Numbered from the stretch's first letter, positions 54,695 through 62,796 are shown. The stretch is 64,000 nt of DNA from Malaciobacter mytili LMG 24559 (GCF_003346775.1 NZ_CP031219.1:682001-746000); one strand, 5' to 3'. The notes: generated by a model from the letters alone, not told the origin. Translations and numbers: made by a program.

Positions 54695-54797
54695 GATTAA
54701 AAATTAATCCTACTTTTGTCTAATTCTAATATGACAACTTACACATTCATTAAGTAAAAAGAAGTAAGTATTTGTGTCATTATATATTTAACTAGTG

Positions 54798-54806
54798 TGT
54801 TATAAT
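54798..54806 (+). promoter_or_regulatory. Extended -10 promoter of DUF2798-marR unit
   Basis: TGTTATAAT at 54798-54806 is an extended -10 (TGN-TATAAT), about 73 bases before the start; no matching -35. Confidence 0.4.
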
Positions 54807-54878
54807 AAATAATAAATTATTGATATAAATTTAACCACAATTTAGTTATATTTTCAAAAATTAATTTAAGAGGTTATT

Positions 54879-55106
54879 TTGATAAATAAAAAATATAGAA
54901 GATTGCTATTTTCTTTTTTGATGGCACTTTTTATGACATTTATTATGAGTTTTGCTATTACTTTTTTAAATCTAGGATTTATTGATACTTTTATATATAT
55001 GTGGATTACTGCATTTTACAAAGCATTTTTTATTGCTTTTCCAATTGTATTTTTTGTGGCACCCTTTGTAACTAAACTTGTTGATTTTTTAATAAAAAAA
55101 GATTAA
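54879..55106 (+). CDS. DUF2798 small membrane protein
   Basis: 75 residues with two hydrophobic helices: LLFSFLMALFMTFIMSFAITFLN and FIAFPIVFFVAPFVTKLV, with WITAFYKAF between. This is the DUF2798 pattern; role unknown. TTG start at 54879 with AAGAGG at 54868-54873. It precedes a MarR gene by 25 bases and is probably its regulatory target or partner. Confidence 0.75.
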   Translation: MINKKYRRLLFSFLMALFMTFIMSFAITFLNLGFIDTFIYMWITAFYKAFFIAFPIVFFVAPFVTKLVDFLIKKD

Positions 55107-55131
55107 AATAATAGTTATTTAAAGAATTTTT

Positions 55132-55608
55132 ATGAATCCAAAGTCACAAAATTTAGAGCCAATAATTTTTGAAAAACTCACAACAAATCCAATTTTTACT
55201 CTTGCTTCAAAAATATATCAGATAAATGACATCTTAAAAAAAGAAATTGAAAAAATTTTAAAAAAACATCAATTAACTTTTTATGAATTGGAGATTTTAG
55301 TTGTTTTACATGAAAATGAAAATGATTTTTTAAAGCCAAGTGATTTATATAAAAAGTTGCTTTTTTCAACAGGTGGAATTACAAAGCTTATTCAAAGATT
55401 GGAAAAAAAGAACTATATAACAAAAGAGATATTTTTAGATGATTTAAGAACAAAGCCTATTAGTATTACTACTAAAGGTGAACAAGTAGTTTTAGAAGTC
55501 TTTCCTAAAATATTAAAAATTGAAAAAGATGTTTTTTCTAAATTAAATAAAGAAGAAATTAGTAATATAAGTAATAGTTTGGAAAAGTTGATTACTCTTT
55601 CAAAGTAA
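55132..55608 (+). CDS. MarR-family transcriptional regulator
   Basis: 158 residues: LTFYELEILVVLHENENDFLKPSDLYKKLLFSTGGITKLIQRLEKKNYI is the winged-helix core (recognition helix STGGITKLIQRL), followed by the wing LDDLRTKPISITTKG. A slightly longer N-terminus than usual. Convergent with a DoxX gene across a strong bidirectional terminator. May control the DUF2798 or DoxX gene. Confidence 0.85.
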   Translation: MNPKSQNLEPIIFEKLTTNPIFTLASKIYQINDILKKEIEKILKKHQLTFYELEILVVLHENENDFLKPSDLYKKLLFSTGGITKLIQRLEKKNYITKEIFLDDLRTKPISITTKGEQVVLEVFPKILKIEKDVFSKLNKEEISNISNSLEKLITLSK

Positions 55609-55630
55609 AAGAATTCTTCTTTTACTTTGA
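55600..55630. terminator. Bidirectional terminator between marR and doxX
   Basis: Perfect 14-base arms TCAAAGTAAAAGAA (55600-55613) and complement (55617-55630), 3-base loop; includes both stop codon regions. Confidence 0.78.
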
Positions 55631-56017
55631 ATCAAATGCTATTTTACCTGGCCCTAAAAATAGGATAGCAATACAACTAAATATGTAAAAATAGATAGTT
55701 TCTAAAACAGGTGCACCAAACTTATTTAAAAGGAAAATATCATTTGGATGTACTAAATAAATTGCTGTTAGCATTGTGCAAAGTATAGTAAAGGCACTTA
55801 ATCTTGTCATATATCCAAAGATTAAAAATATAGGGGCTAAAACTTCACCAATATAAACTCCATATGCTAAAATTTCGGGTAAATTTTTTTCAACTAACAT
55901 ATTTTCAACAAAACTAACCCCATGGATAATTTTTGCATAACCATGAAAAAGCATTAAAATAGCTACTGTTAGCCTTAGTATTAGTTTCCCAATATCAGAA
56001 TCAGTTGTTCTATTCAT
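55622..56017 (-). CDS. DoxX-family membrane protein
   Basis: 131 residues, four helices: LILRLTVAILMLFHGYAKI, EILAYGVYIGEVLAPIFLIFGYMTRLSAFTILCTML and FYIFSCIAILFLGPGKIAFD. GYAKI..G and the EV-AP block are DoxX signatures. DoxX proteins take part in quinone or sulfur redox processes; the local role is unknown. Last host gene before the prophage. Confidence 0.85.
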   Translation of the reverse strand: MNRTTDSDIGKLILRLTVAILMLFHGYAKIIHGVSFVENMLVEKNLPEILAYGVYIGEVLAPIFLIFGYMTRLSAFTILCTMLTAIYLVHPNDIFLLNKFGAPVLETIYFYIFSCIAILFLGPGKIAFDSK

Positions 56018-56213
56018 AATATATACCTTTATAAATCATCAATTTTAAATTATGCACTAGATGAACTTAAAACTTTCTAATAATCATTCTTAAAAACAAG
56101 TAATATTCATAATTATTCAGAAAAATTTAATATTTACTAAATAAATATTTATTTTTATTACTATAATTTGTAGACTTACTAAATATTGATACTTCACTAT
56201 TAATGTAAGGTAG

Positions 56214-56230
56214 TGTATAAAAAGTAAGTG
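56214..56230 (+). mobile_element. Probable left end of Mu-like prophage
   Basis: Mu-type elements end in TG...CA and carry transposase sites close to the tip. TGTATAAAAAGTAAGTG starts here; its AAAAAGTAAGTG recurs at 56303-56314. It is the first such motif after host sequence. The exact tip and the 5-base target duplication cannot be confirmed because the right end is outside the window. Confidence 0.45.
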
Positions 56231-56314
56231 CCATTCCAAAGGCAATTTTTTAACAAACCTACCATTTTATAGGAGTTGTAGCATTTTTTACTTTATGTTG
56301 TAAAAAAGTAAGTG
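56219..56314 (+). repeat. End repeat AAAAAGTAAGTG, two copies
   Basis: Identical 12-mers at 56219-56230 and 56303-56314, 84 bases apart; candidate transposase-binding sites. Confidence 0.55.
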
Positions 56315-56354
56315 TTCAAAAACAACTATATATTGTTCAATAAGTGTTCAAAAA
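56310..56354 (+). repeat. End repeat AAGTGTTCAAAAA, two copies
   Basis: Identical 13-mers at 56310-56322 and 56342-56354, 32 bases apart (three helical turns); the first copy overlaps the 12-mer repeat. Candidate transposase or repressor sites. Confidence 0.55.
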
Positions 56355-56575
56355 ATTAATCTATCTTTTAAGCTTCGATTATATCAATTATCTTTCGAAT
56401 ATTATGTATGAATATTAAAAAGTGTTTTAAGTTGTAAAATCGTGGTAATGTAATGTAGTAATGTAACTAATGTAACTAGTACATATTTGCTTTTAAAAAG
56501 TGTTAAGTGTTACATTATCAAAATATAATAAGTAACTCTATCCACTTTTTAAATGCAAATATTATTTAGATTATA

Positions 56576-56917
56576 TTATTCATAATTGAAAGCGTTTAGA
56601 TGAAGTGTGTGATCATAACCAGCTGCTAATGAGTTAGCTGCACTAAAAAAATGTTGTTCTAAAGTAGAGTAAGGGTCATCAAAATCATAAACAGCTTTTG
56701 AAACACCTAGTCTATTATAGCTTTTTAGTTGACAATCCAGAGTAAAGTCTTGGCCTCTCTTGATTACTTTAATGGTGTAATTGTGAATATATTTTTCAGA
56801 TATTCTTGGCAATCCACATAGTTGAAGTATATCTTCATACTCAAGGATTTGTGAAATTACATATTCTTCATCTTTGTCTACATGAATAATTAAGTTGCAA
56901 ATACCGTAGTTTGACAT
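56576..56917 (-). CDS. Hypothetical prophage protein
   Basis: 113 residues, no recognised family; acidic, with several His/Tyr (YDHTLHLNAF at the end). Alternates hydrophobic and charged segments as in a small alpha-beta protein. It lies 10 bases after the repressor gene on the same strand, so it is expressed in the lysogen and may influence immunity or host functions. First gene inside the left end. Confidence 0.6.
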   Translation of the reverse strand: MSNYGICNLIIHVDKDEEYVISQILEYEDILQLCGLPRISEKYIHNYTIKVIKRGQDFTLDCQLKSYNRLGVSKAVYDFDDPYSTLEQHFFSAANSLAAGYDHTLHLNAFNYE

Positions 56918-56927
56918 AATGAGTTTC

Positions 56928-57584
56928 CTAAAATGGTCTTATTTTTGCTCTTACTATACCTATAATAGAAAGTGCATCCATCTCTTCTTGGTTCTCTAAC
57001 AGTATATCTCCTGAAAATTCATTTTCACTTTTTAATTTAATCCATTTAAAGAAGGGATCTGCTTCATATCTTTTTATATATACTTGTCCATTTATATTTG
57101 CAACTACTACATCATTGTTCTGAGCTTCGTTTTTTCTTTCAAGTATTACCATCTCACCATTTTGAATAAATGGTTCCATTGAGTCACCAGTTACTTTTAT
57201 CATATCAAGGTTTTTAAACTGTTTTAATCCTAATGATTCTAAGAAGCCTTTATCGAATAACATTGGCACTACATTTGAGTGTCCATTTATTGCACCACCT
57301 CCAGCAGCTGCATATACATTTGGATAATAGTTAACGGTAATAGCTTCAGTTGATACTTCTTTTACAGATGTATTGTTGAACATTTCTCCATTTCCTGTTA
57401 ATAACCAATTGATATTTATATTTTCACCATCACATATTTCTGCAAATTTTTCTGTCATAGTTTTTTGTGATGTCATAAAATTGTTTACATTTTGTCTTGA
57501 TACTGAATATTTTTTTACAATATCAGCATTTTTAATACCAATAAATTCTATCGCGTCACTAAATCGTTTACTTAATTTTGTCAT
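56928..57584 (-). CDS. LexA-like (S24) prophage repressor
   Basis: 218 residues. N-terminal HTH (about 1-65; NADIVKKYSVSRQNVNNFM), hinge with a possible self-cleavage site Ala94-Gly95 (YAAAGGG), and S24 peptidase domain with catalytic Ser135 (GDSMEP) and Lys171 (YIKRY). Keeps the early promoter off; autocleavage would link induction to DNA damage. Phage Mu c repressor is not an S24 protein, so immunity works differently here. AAGGGC precedes the ATG. Confidence 0.9.
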   Translation of the reverse strand: MTKLSKRFSDAIEFIGIKNADIVKKYSVSRQNVNNFMTSQKTMTEKFAEICDGENININWLLTGNGEMFNNTSVKEVSTEAITVNYYPNVYAAAGGGAINGHSNVVPMLFDKGFLESLGLKQFKNLDMIKVTGDSMEPFIQNGEMVILERKNEAQNNDVVVANINGQVYIKRYEADPFFKWIKLKSENEFSGDILLENQEEMDALSIIGIVRAKIRPF

Positions 57585-57624
57585 TTAAAGCCCTTAAAAT
57601 AGGTATTTGAATAATTATGGAAAT

Positions 57625-57662
57625 AAATTATTTACAAAATGCTTGACAAATGTAAATAATTT
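57625..57662. promoter_or_regulatory. Prophage operator palindrome
   Basis: AAATTATTTACA (57625-57636) and its exact complement TGTAAATAATTT (57651-57662) flank 14 bases that contain the early -35 box. Expected repressor site. Confidence 0.65.
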
Positions 57663-57671
57663 GTTTATAAT
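57643..57671 (+). promoter_or_regulatory. Prophage early promoter
   Basis: TTGACA at 57643-57648, 17-base spacer, TATAAT at 57666-57671: full consensus on both boxes, overlapped by the operator. Confidence 0.85.
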
Positions 57672-57677
57672 TTCGAT

Positions 57678-57905
57678 ATGATTTCTTACACATACGAAAG
57701 AAATTATATCACAAATTAAAGCAAATTTATAAATATATATTATAAATTCGATGTTCTTTAACATTTCAACCAGTAGCAACGCAAACGATGACTGGCTAAA
57801 AATTCTAACTAATGTGAGGTAGGACTGTTGTGTAACATTAGGAGTAAGTGTATTTATATTTGAGTCACTATTTGGTGGTTCAATAGTGAATATAAAGGAG
57901 TTGAT
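57678..57905 (+). other. Long structured leader of prophage early transcript
   Basis: About 228 bases between the predicted start site and the first gene. Three hairpins: CCAGT/ACTGG (57770-57795), CTAATGT/ACATTAG (57809-57841) and TCACTATT/AATAGTGA (57865-57889). A 12-codon frame GTG (57848) to TAG (57886) has AGGAG upstream and ends inside the third hairpin. Could be a leader peptide, attenuator or small RNA. Confidence 0.4.
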
Positions 57906-58145
57906 ATGAAAAAATTTAATAAGTTAACTGAGTTGTGTAAAAGTAGATGTTTTAATCTTAGTTTAACTTGGCAAAAAATGACAGATTGGTCTGTTGAGAT
58001 TTATGTAGGTTACAGTAGTGGAAGTTATGAAAAAAAGTTTTATACTGATGGACATTCAAAGAAAAAAGATGCAATAAAAGAAGCAATAAAATATATGAAC
58101 GAACTTGATAAAAAAGGAGCTATTACTATAGCTCCTCAGTTTTAG
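57906..58145 (+). CDS. Small hypothetical prophage early protein
   Basis: 79 residues, basic, no recognised family (SLTWQKMTDWSVEIYVGYSSGSYEKK, then a helix KKKDAIKEAIKYMNEL). The beta-rich start and helix resemble small phage regulatory or anti-host proteins in general only. AAAGGAG and a strong upstream promoter support expression. The gene's last codons overlap a hairpin and the convergent gene. Confidence 0.6.
   Translation: MKKFNKLTELCKSRCFNLSLTWQKMTDWSVEIYVGYSSGSYEKKFYTDGHSKKKDAIKEAIKYMNELDKKGAITIAPQF
58116..58135 (+). terminator. Hairpin at 3' end of early gene
   Basis: GGAGCTAT (58116-58123) and ATAGCTCC (58128-58135), 4-base loop, followed by TCAGTTTTAG. Possible terminator separating the leader gene from the transposase unit. 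Confidence 0.5.
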
Positions 58146-58336
58146 TCTTGTTTTATGTAATAGCCTAAAGGAAACTCTCCTGGACTAATGTTTCTTTTTA
58201 AAAACTCATCTGATAAGGCATTGTCATACTCTTGCCAAATACTTGGATGAGTTTTTTCTAAAACTTTTAGAAGAGCTGCTATTTTTGCATCGGTAATGCA
58301 CTCTTCACTTTTAAGATATTCTTCTGAGCTGTTCAT
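58142..58336 (-). CDS. Small hypothetical prophage protein, divergent from Ner-like gene
   Basis: 64 residues, acidic helical N-terminus (SSEEYLKSEECITDAKIAALLKVLEK), no known family. It has AAGGA 8 bases before the ATG and its own promoter, so it is probably real. Its stop overlaps that of the plus-strand gene by four bases. Divergent promoters with the Ner-like gene suggest a role in the regulatory switch. Confidence 0.6.
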   Translation of the reverse strand: MNSSEEYLKSEECITDAKIAALLKVLEKTHPSIWQEYDNALSDEFLKRNISPGEFPLGYYIKQD

Positions 58337-58372
58337 ATTTAAGTCCTTTTTGTTGTGTTTTGTTGCGAATTT

Positions 58373-58401
58373 ATCATAGCAAACAAGGGCTTAACTGTGA
58401 A
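58373..58401 (-). promoter_or_regulatory. Predicted promoter of 64-residue minus-strand gene
   Basis: Minus strand: TTCACA (58401-58396), 17 bases, TATGAT (58378-58373). Confidence 0.5.
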
Positions 58402-58403
58402 TA

Positions 58404-58431
58404 TTGATAAGAGATAATAGTTTGTTATAAA
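58404..58431 (+). promoter_or_regulatory. Predicted promoter of ner-like/transposase operon
   Basis: TTGATA (58404-58409), 16 bases, TATAAA (58426-58431). Its -35 box is 2 bases from that of the divergent promoter, so one bound protein could affect both. Confidence 0.5.
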
Positions 58432-58458
58432 TGTTTTAAAGTAAGTTAAAGGAAAATA

Positions 58459-58704
58459 ATGAAAAAAAGTTTAAAAGATATGAATTTACGTGAACGATTT
58501 GATTCACGTGGTTTTTCTCCCATGGCCTATGCAAAAGCTTTTGGAGTAGATAGAAGTACTTTATATGATGTATTTAAAGGTAATTCAACTGGAACAAAGC
58601 AAAGCAATAAAAAAAGTGGTGATGTACGTAAGATTATTGCACAGCTTAAAAAAGATAAGGTTTGGATAGGACCACTTCCATGGGAGAAAAAAGAGGAGCA
58701 ATAA
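58459..58704 (+). CDS. Ner-like HTH regulator
   Basis: 81 residues: RERFDSRGFSPMAYAKAFGVDRSTLYDVFKGNSTG is a helix-turn-helix of the Ner/Cro kind, followed by a basic tail and WIGPLPWEKK. In Mu, Ner lies just before the transposase gene and turns early transcription down; same position here, one base before the transposase start. AAAGGAAA precedes the ATG. Confidence 0.8.
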   Translation: MKKSLKDMNLRERFDSRGFSPMAYAKAFGVDRSTLYDVFKGNSTGTKQSNKKSGDVRKIIAQLKKDKVWIGPLPWEKKEEQ

Positions 58705-58705
58705 A

Positions 58706-60802
58706 ATGGAATTTACAAGTAAAAAGTTACAAGACTTATTAGAATTATCTCATGTAGCTTTAGTTAATGCATTGAAAAATATTCCTTGCAAATCTAAAAA
58801 AATTGAAAGTTCTACAAGACCTGTCAAACATTATCAGTTTGAGGATTTACCTAAGCGTTATCAAAAGAAGCTTGAGAAACATGGATATAAACTAGAGACA
58901 AAAGAAGAGACTATTAATATTGGCTTTACAAGTGTTTATTTGACTGCAAGTAAACACAAAAGAGAAAAGGCAATTTTAAAATGTCAGTTTATTGAAAAGT
59001 ATTTTAAACGTGATGACAATATGAACCAAGAGCAGTGGTTGAGACATATACTAAGAGTAAGTATTGATTTTGATGTGCTTGGAAAGGTATCAACTAAACA
59101 GCTGAATGATTGGATAGCCAAATATAAAGCTGCTAAACAAGCTGGTACAAATGTTGTTGAAGCTTTTATTGATAGACGAGGTGCAAAAGCTGGAGCTGGT
59201 GTTAAGAGTTTAAGTGAAGAGATGAAAAAGGTTGCAGAAGCTTACTTTATCAAAGATACATTTATTCAGATAACTGATGTGCATTTGAATATGCTTGATA
59301 AGTTTGGTGAAACATTACCATCATATGATGTTTTATTGAATTATTACAAAGAGTGGAAGCGAGATAATCCATTACTTTATGCATTTGCACAATCACCTGA
59401 TGGTGCAAAGAATAAGTTTAAACCAGCAGTTGGAAATATGAGTGCGAAAGCCAAGCATAAAAACCATTATTGGGAACTTGACTCGACACCTGCAGATATT
59501 ATATGTGAAGATGGAAAGCGTTATGCTATTATGGCTGCAATGGATGTTTATTCAAGAAGAGTGGTTTTTCATGTAGCTGAAACATCTAACTCTTATAGTA
59601 TTGCACAGCTTTTAAGAAAAGCCATACTTACACTTGGTATTCCACAAAATGTTATTATTGATAATGGTAAGGATTATACATCAAATCACTTTATGAGTGT
59701 TTGTTATAACTTAAAAATTAATCCTATCATTGTACCACCATTTAGTGGAGAGAAAAAGCCACATATTGAGAGAGTTTTTGGAACATTATCAAGACAGCTT
59801 TTTATGCAAGTAGCTGGATTTGTAGGAAGTAATGTATCTCAAAGAGAAAAGATACAAGCAAGACAATCTTTTGCACAAAAGGTTAACTCTATTGAGGCAT
59901 GGAGAGCTTTACAGAGTAAAAAGACACCTGATGAGAGAAAGCAAATAAGAGATGCTTGGAAGATTAAAAAAGAGAACTTAGGTTTAGAGCTGAATGTTTT
60001 AAAAACAGCAAACGAACTGCAAGATATGTGTGATAAATGGGTTCATAGAATTTATGAGCGAAAAGTTCATAAAAGTATTGAGATGACACCTGTTGCAAAG
60101 TGGCAACAATGTGTGATTCCTGCTGAGAGTATTTCCGATCCAAATATGTTGAATTTATTACTTGGTGAAAGTGTTATTAGAAAAGTAGGAAAAAAGGGAA
60201 TTAGTTTTGATAAGTGCAATTATGCACATGAGAAACTAATTGAGCATTTAGGAAAAAGTGTTTTTATCTTGGCTCCTGATGATATGGGATATATCTTTGT
60301 TCATGATATGAATATGAATTTCATTTGTATAGCTGAAGATTTAGAACATACTGGACAAAGTAGAGCAGTGTCTAAAAAAATTGAGAGTAAATGGAATGCA
60401 CTTACACGGCATCTTGACAAAATGTTAAAAGAAGCTAAGAACTTAGCTGATGTAACAATTGAAACAAGAATAGAAAATATCAAAGATGAAGTTGATACTT
60501 ATACAATAACAGTTCCAAAGCAAAGTGAGATGATTGATGCATTGAAAAGAAATGCACTAATTATTGAAACTGAAGATTTGAAAGCTTTAGAAAAATCAAA
60601 CAAATTTGACTTTAAAAATAAAGATGAAAGTGGAAAGCCAACTAAAGTATTGCCAAGCGGAAGACCACCTTTTAAATCTAAAGTTGAAAGATTTGTTTGG
60701 GTTCTTGAACACCAAGACAAAATGAATGATAGAGACAAAGTATTGATGGATAAACATCCTGATTTAGTAGAGATTGCAAAACAACAATTAAAAATATCAT
60801 AA
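58706..60802 (+). CDS. MuA-type DDE transposase
   Basis: 698 residues, close to MuA. N-terminal HTH region that binds element ends (about 1-70), a helical domain, then the integrase-fold core with catalytic D about 258 (ELDSTPAD), D about 319 (IIDNGKD) and E about 355 (KPHIERVFG), a D-35-E spacing. The Mu-type C-terminal beta-barrel and a basic tail follow. Carries out replicative or conservative transposition of the prophage. All catalytic residues intact. Followed by the MuB-like gene after 10 bases. Confidence 0.93.
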   Translation: MEFTSKKLQDLLELSHVALVNALKNIPCKSKKIESSTRPVKHYQFEDLPKRYQKKLEKHGYKLETKEETINIGFTSVYLTASKHKREKAILKCQFIEKYFKRDDNMNQEQWLRHILRVSIDFDVLGKVSTKQLNDWIAKYKAAKQAGTNVVEAFIDRRGAKAGAGVKSLSEEMKKVAEAYFIKDTFIQITDVHLNMLDKFGETLPSYDVLLNYYKEWKRDNPLLYAFAQSPDGAKNKFKPAVGNMSAKAKHKNHYWELDSTPADIICEDGKRYAIMAAMDVYSRRVVFHVAETSNSYSIAQLLRKAILTLGIPQNVIIDNGKDYTSNHFMSVCYNLKINPIIVPPFSGEKKPHIERVFGTLSRQLFMQVAGFVGSNVSQREKIQARQSFAQKVNSIEAWRALQSKKTPDERKQIRDAWKIKKENLGLELNVLKTANELQDMCDKWVHRIYERKVHKSIEMTPVAKWQQCVIPAESISDPNMLNLLLGESVIRKVGKKGISFDKCNYAHEKLIEHLGKSVFILAPDDMGYIFVHDMNMNFICIAEDLEHTGQSRAVSKKIESKWNALTRHLDKMLKEAKNLADVTIETRIENIKDEVDTYTITVPKQSEMIDALKRNALIIETEDLKALEKSNKFDFKNKDESGKPTKVLPSGRPPFKSKVERFVWVLEHQDKMNDRDKVLMDKHPDLVEIAKQQLKIS

Positions 60803-60812
60803 GGAGATATAT

Positions 60813-61517
60813 ATGCAGCATAAATTTATTACAACAGATAATTATATTATGTGCTTAGAAGCACTTAAAGAGTTAAAAGATTTACCAAGAGATATGGAAA
60901 AAATGGGCTTATTTTTTGGAAATGCGGGAAGAGGTAAAAGTTTAATTATTGAAAGATTATCAGCAGAACTAGATGCTGCTTTAGTTAGAACTCTTGGTGG
61001 ATGGACAGCTAAAAGTATGCTTATAGATATATGTTTTGAGTTAGGTTTGGATGATAAAGGATCGACTGCAACTTTACAAAATAGAGTAATTGATGAATTA
61101 ACTGAGCATCCAAGAATTTTGATAATTGATGAAATAGATACTTTATTTGAAAACAATAAAAGGATTTTACTTGTAATGCTAAGAGATATACATGATGTTG
61201 CAAAGACACCTATTGTTTTTACAGGAATGGAACAATGTGAAAAGAAGTTTAAAAAAGATGCACATTATTATGATCGATTTGCAAGAAAAATTAAGATGAT
61301 TCCTACTACTTTAAATGATATACGAAGATTATGTGATAGTTCAACAATTAAAATTGAAAATGATTTAGTTGAATATTTACATAATAAGTATAGAAATTTT
61401 AGACCAATAAAAGTTCTAATTACTGCCCTTGAAAACTATTGTGAACTTAATGATTATGATAGTGTTGATTTAAAAACTTTTAAAGCAAGTGAAGTGGAGA
61501 AAATAAATGAACATTGA
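60813..61517 (+). CDS. MuB-type AAA+ ATPase, target-DNA activator
   Basis: 234 residues: Walker A GNAGRGKS (36-43), Walker B ILIIDEID (102-109), and VFTGMEQCEKKF sensor region. It delivers target DNA to the transposase and gives target immunity in Mu. Shorter than MuB (312), lacking the N-terminal HTH domain, as in other D3112-like phages. AAGGAG precedes the ATG. Overlaps the next gene by 11 bases. Confidence 0.88.
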   Translation: MQHKFITTDNYIMCLEALKELKDLPRDMEKMGLFFGNAGRGKSLIIERLSAELDAALVRTLGGWTAKSMLIDICFELGLDDKGSTATLQNRVIDELTEHPRILIIDEIDTLFENNKRILLVMLRDIHDVAKTPIVFTGMEQCEKKFKKDAHYYDRFARKIKMIPTTLNDIRRLCDSSTIKIENDLVEYLHNKYRNFRPIKVLITALENYCELNDYDSVDLKTFKASEVEKINEH

Positions 61518-62427
61518 AAAAATAGAGGTAAAAATTTGGAAGTATATAAGACGAAAAAAGTTTTTTGTATTTTCTGATGCAATGCTTGTTACAGGTGCAA
61601 CTATTGAGTACTTATTAAATGTATTAGCACAGTATGAATCAAAAGGCTTTATTCGACTTGATAATAATCCTAAAACTATTACAAATAGAATGTATAGTGT
61701 ATTAAAAAGACTAGATTTAAATATAGGGAATATTACTAAAACTTCAAAAAGTGGAAGTAAATCATTAACTCCTTTTCTTAAAGTTTTTTCATTACTTGAT
61801 ATATCACAAGAAGAGGTTTCTTATACTTTTTTATTTTCAAAGAGTAAGTTATTAGGTAGTACTTTTAAACAGGCAATTAAAAAGCTTGAAAAAATTGAAT
61901 TATTAATAAAAAAAGAGAAAGAGGGATATGTTCCTAGAAACTATAAAGGTTCTTTTGAAATAAATAAAAATATTTATATTCAAATTAAAAACTTAATAGC
62001 AAAAAAAGAGTATCAACAAATAAATTCTTTAATAGAAAAGGGAGTGGTTTTAAAGGTTATAAAACCCAAAAAAGAAGAGTTTGAAAATGATAAATATAAA
62101 AGAGCTTCTAAAAAATTTGAATATACATTGAAAAATAAAGGAGAAACAGAAAAAAGTAAGCTAGAAGATACTTATAAAAAATCAAGTGATTATAAAAATA
62201 AAATGTCAGTTATAAAAGAAACTGATAAGAACTTGGGACGAGCAGAATTAGTTAAATTAGTAAATGTTTCAAAAGCTACTATTAGTTTAATTATAAGAGA
62301 AAAATACCCTAATCCAAAAAAAATGATTGATAATATTTATAGAAAAATTAATAGTACAAAAATTATTGGTGTTGAAGCTAAAACAACAAATTTAAAAGAA
62401 CTTGCAAAGGAGATTGAAGAACTATGA
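61507..62427 (+). CDS. Prophage protein with N- and C-terminal HTH-like segments
   Basis: 306 residues, basic, rich in Lys. N-terminal winged-helix-like segment (residues 1-70; FSDAMLVTGATIEYLLNVLAQYESKGFI), a second one around 95-150, a charged middle and a C-terminal HTH (GRAELVKLVNVSKATISLIIREKYPNP). Position directly after MuB suggests the N-terminal DNA-binding function missing from the short MuB could be here, or it is a separate regulator. No family recognised. Confidence 0.6.
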   Translation: MNIEKIEVKIWKYIRRKKFFVFSDAMLVTGATIEYLLNVLAQYESKGFIRLDNNPKTITNRMYSVLKRLDLNIGNITKTSKSGSKSLTPFLKVFSLLDISQEEVSYTFLFSKSKLLGSTFKQAIKKLEKIELLIKKEKEGYVPRNYKGSFEINKNIYIQIKNLIAKKEYQQINSLIEKGVVLKVIKPKKEEFENDKYKRASKKFEYTLKNKGETEKSKLEDTYKKSSDYKNKMSVIKETDKNLGRAELVKLVNVSKATISLIIREKYPNPKKMIDNIYRKINSTKIIGVEAKTTNLKELAKEIEEL

Positions 62428-62540
62428 ATACAGGAATAATATTAGTGATAAGTATATTATGCTTTATTGTTGGTTTTATATTAAATGAGGTGCTACGAAG
62501 TAGAAAAGAAGATAAAGAAAAAATACCATTCAAGGAGTAA
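62424..62540 (+). CDS. Small single-pass membrane protein
   Basis: 38 residues: hydrophobic segment ILVISILCFIVGFIL (about 6-20), then a basic tail RSRKEDKEKIPFKE. ATG at 62424 overlaps the preceding stop (ATGA). Its end supplies the AAGGAG ribosome site of the next gene. Plausible by coupling; unknown role. Confidence 0.5.
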   Translation: MNTGIILVISILCFIVGFILNEVLRSRKEDKEKIPFKE

Positions 62541-62544
62541 TTAT

Positions 62545-62760
62545 ATGAATGATACAAAAGTATATACAAGTGAAGATGGAAGTATTGCTATCCAAAGTGA
62601 AGGGCAAGAGATAAATGTATCCTATGAAGCTAGTAAGGATATACTAATAAGACTTTGCAGCCTTCATGGATGGAAAATAAAAACTGATTGTAATTTCAGA
62701 TATGGTTATTTGGGTATTGCAAATAGTAACTTAGAAGATGGATTGATACCTACTAAATAA
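62545..62760 (+). CDS. Small hypothetical prophage protein
   Basis: 71 residues, no recognised family (VYTSEDGSIAIQSEG, RLCSLHGWKIKTD, ending DGLIPTK). AAGGAG at 62532-62537 selects ATG 62545; a longer frame opens at 62485 but its extra residues are the shadow of the membrane peptide gene. Confidence 0.6.
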   Translation: MNDTKVYTSEDGSIAIQSEGQEINVSYEASKDILIRLCSLHGWKIKTDCNFRYGYLGIANSNLEDGLIPTK

Positions 62761-62796
62761 AATCAAAAAAGAAATTTAAATGTTAAAAATTCATAG

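Larger units (their letters stand above)
56018..56575. other. Host-prophage junction region without a gene
   Basis: 558 bases with no convincing reading frame. The first 195 bases hold the doxX control region. From about 56214 come repeated motifs described separately, and then further AAAAAGTGTT copies near 56420 and 56495 and runs of AATGTAA up to the first prophage gene. This fits the left end of a Mu-like element, where transposase-binding sites lie. Confidence 0.55.

Noticed and set aside
60842-61209. Two overlapping minus-strand frames inside the MuB-like gene
   Set aside because: Antisense to a gene with intact Walker motifs; no start signals.
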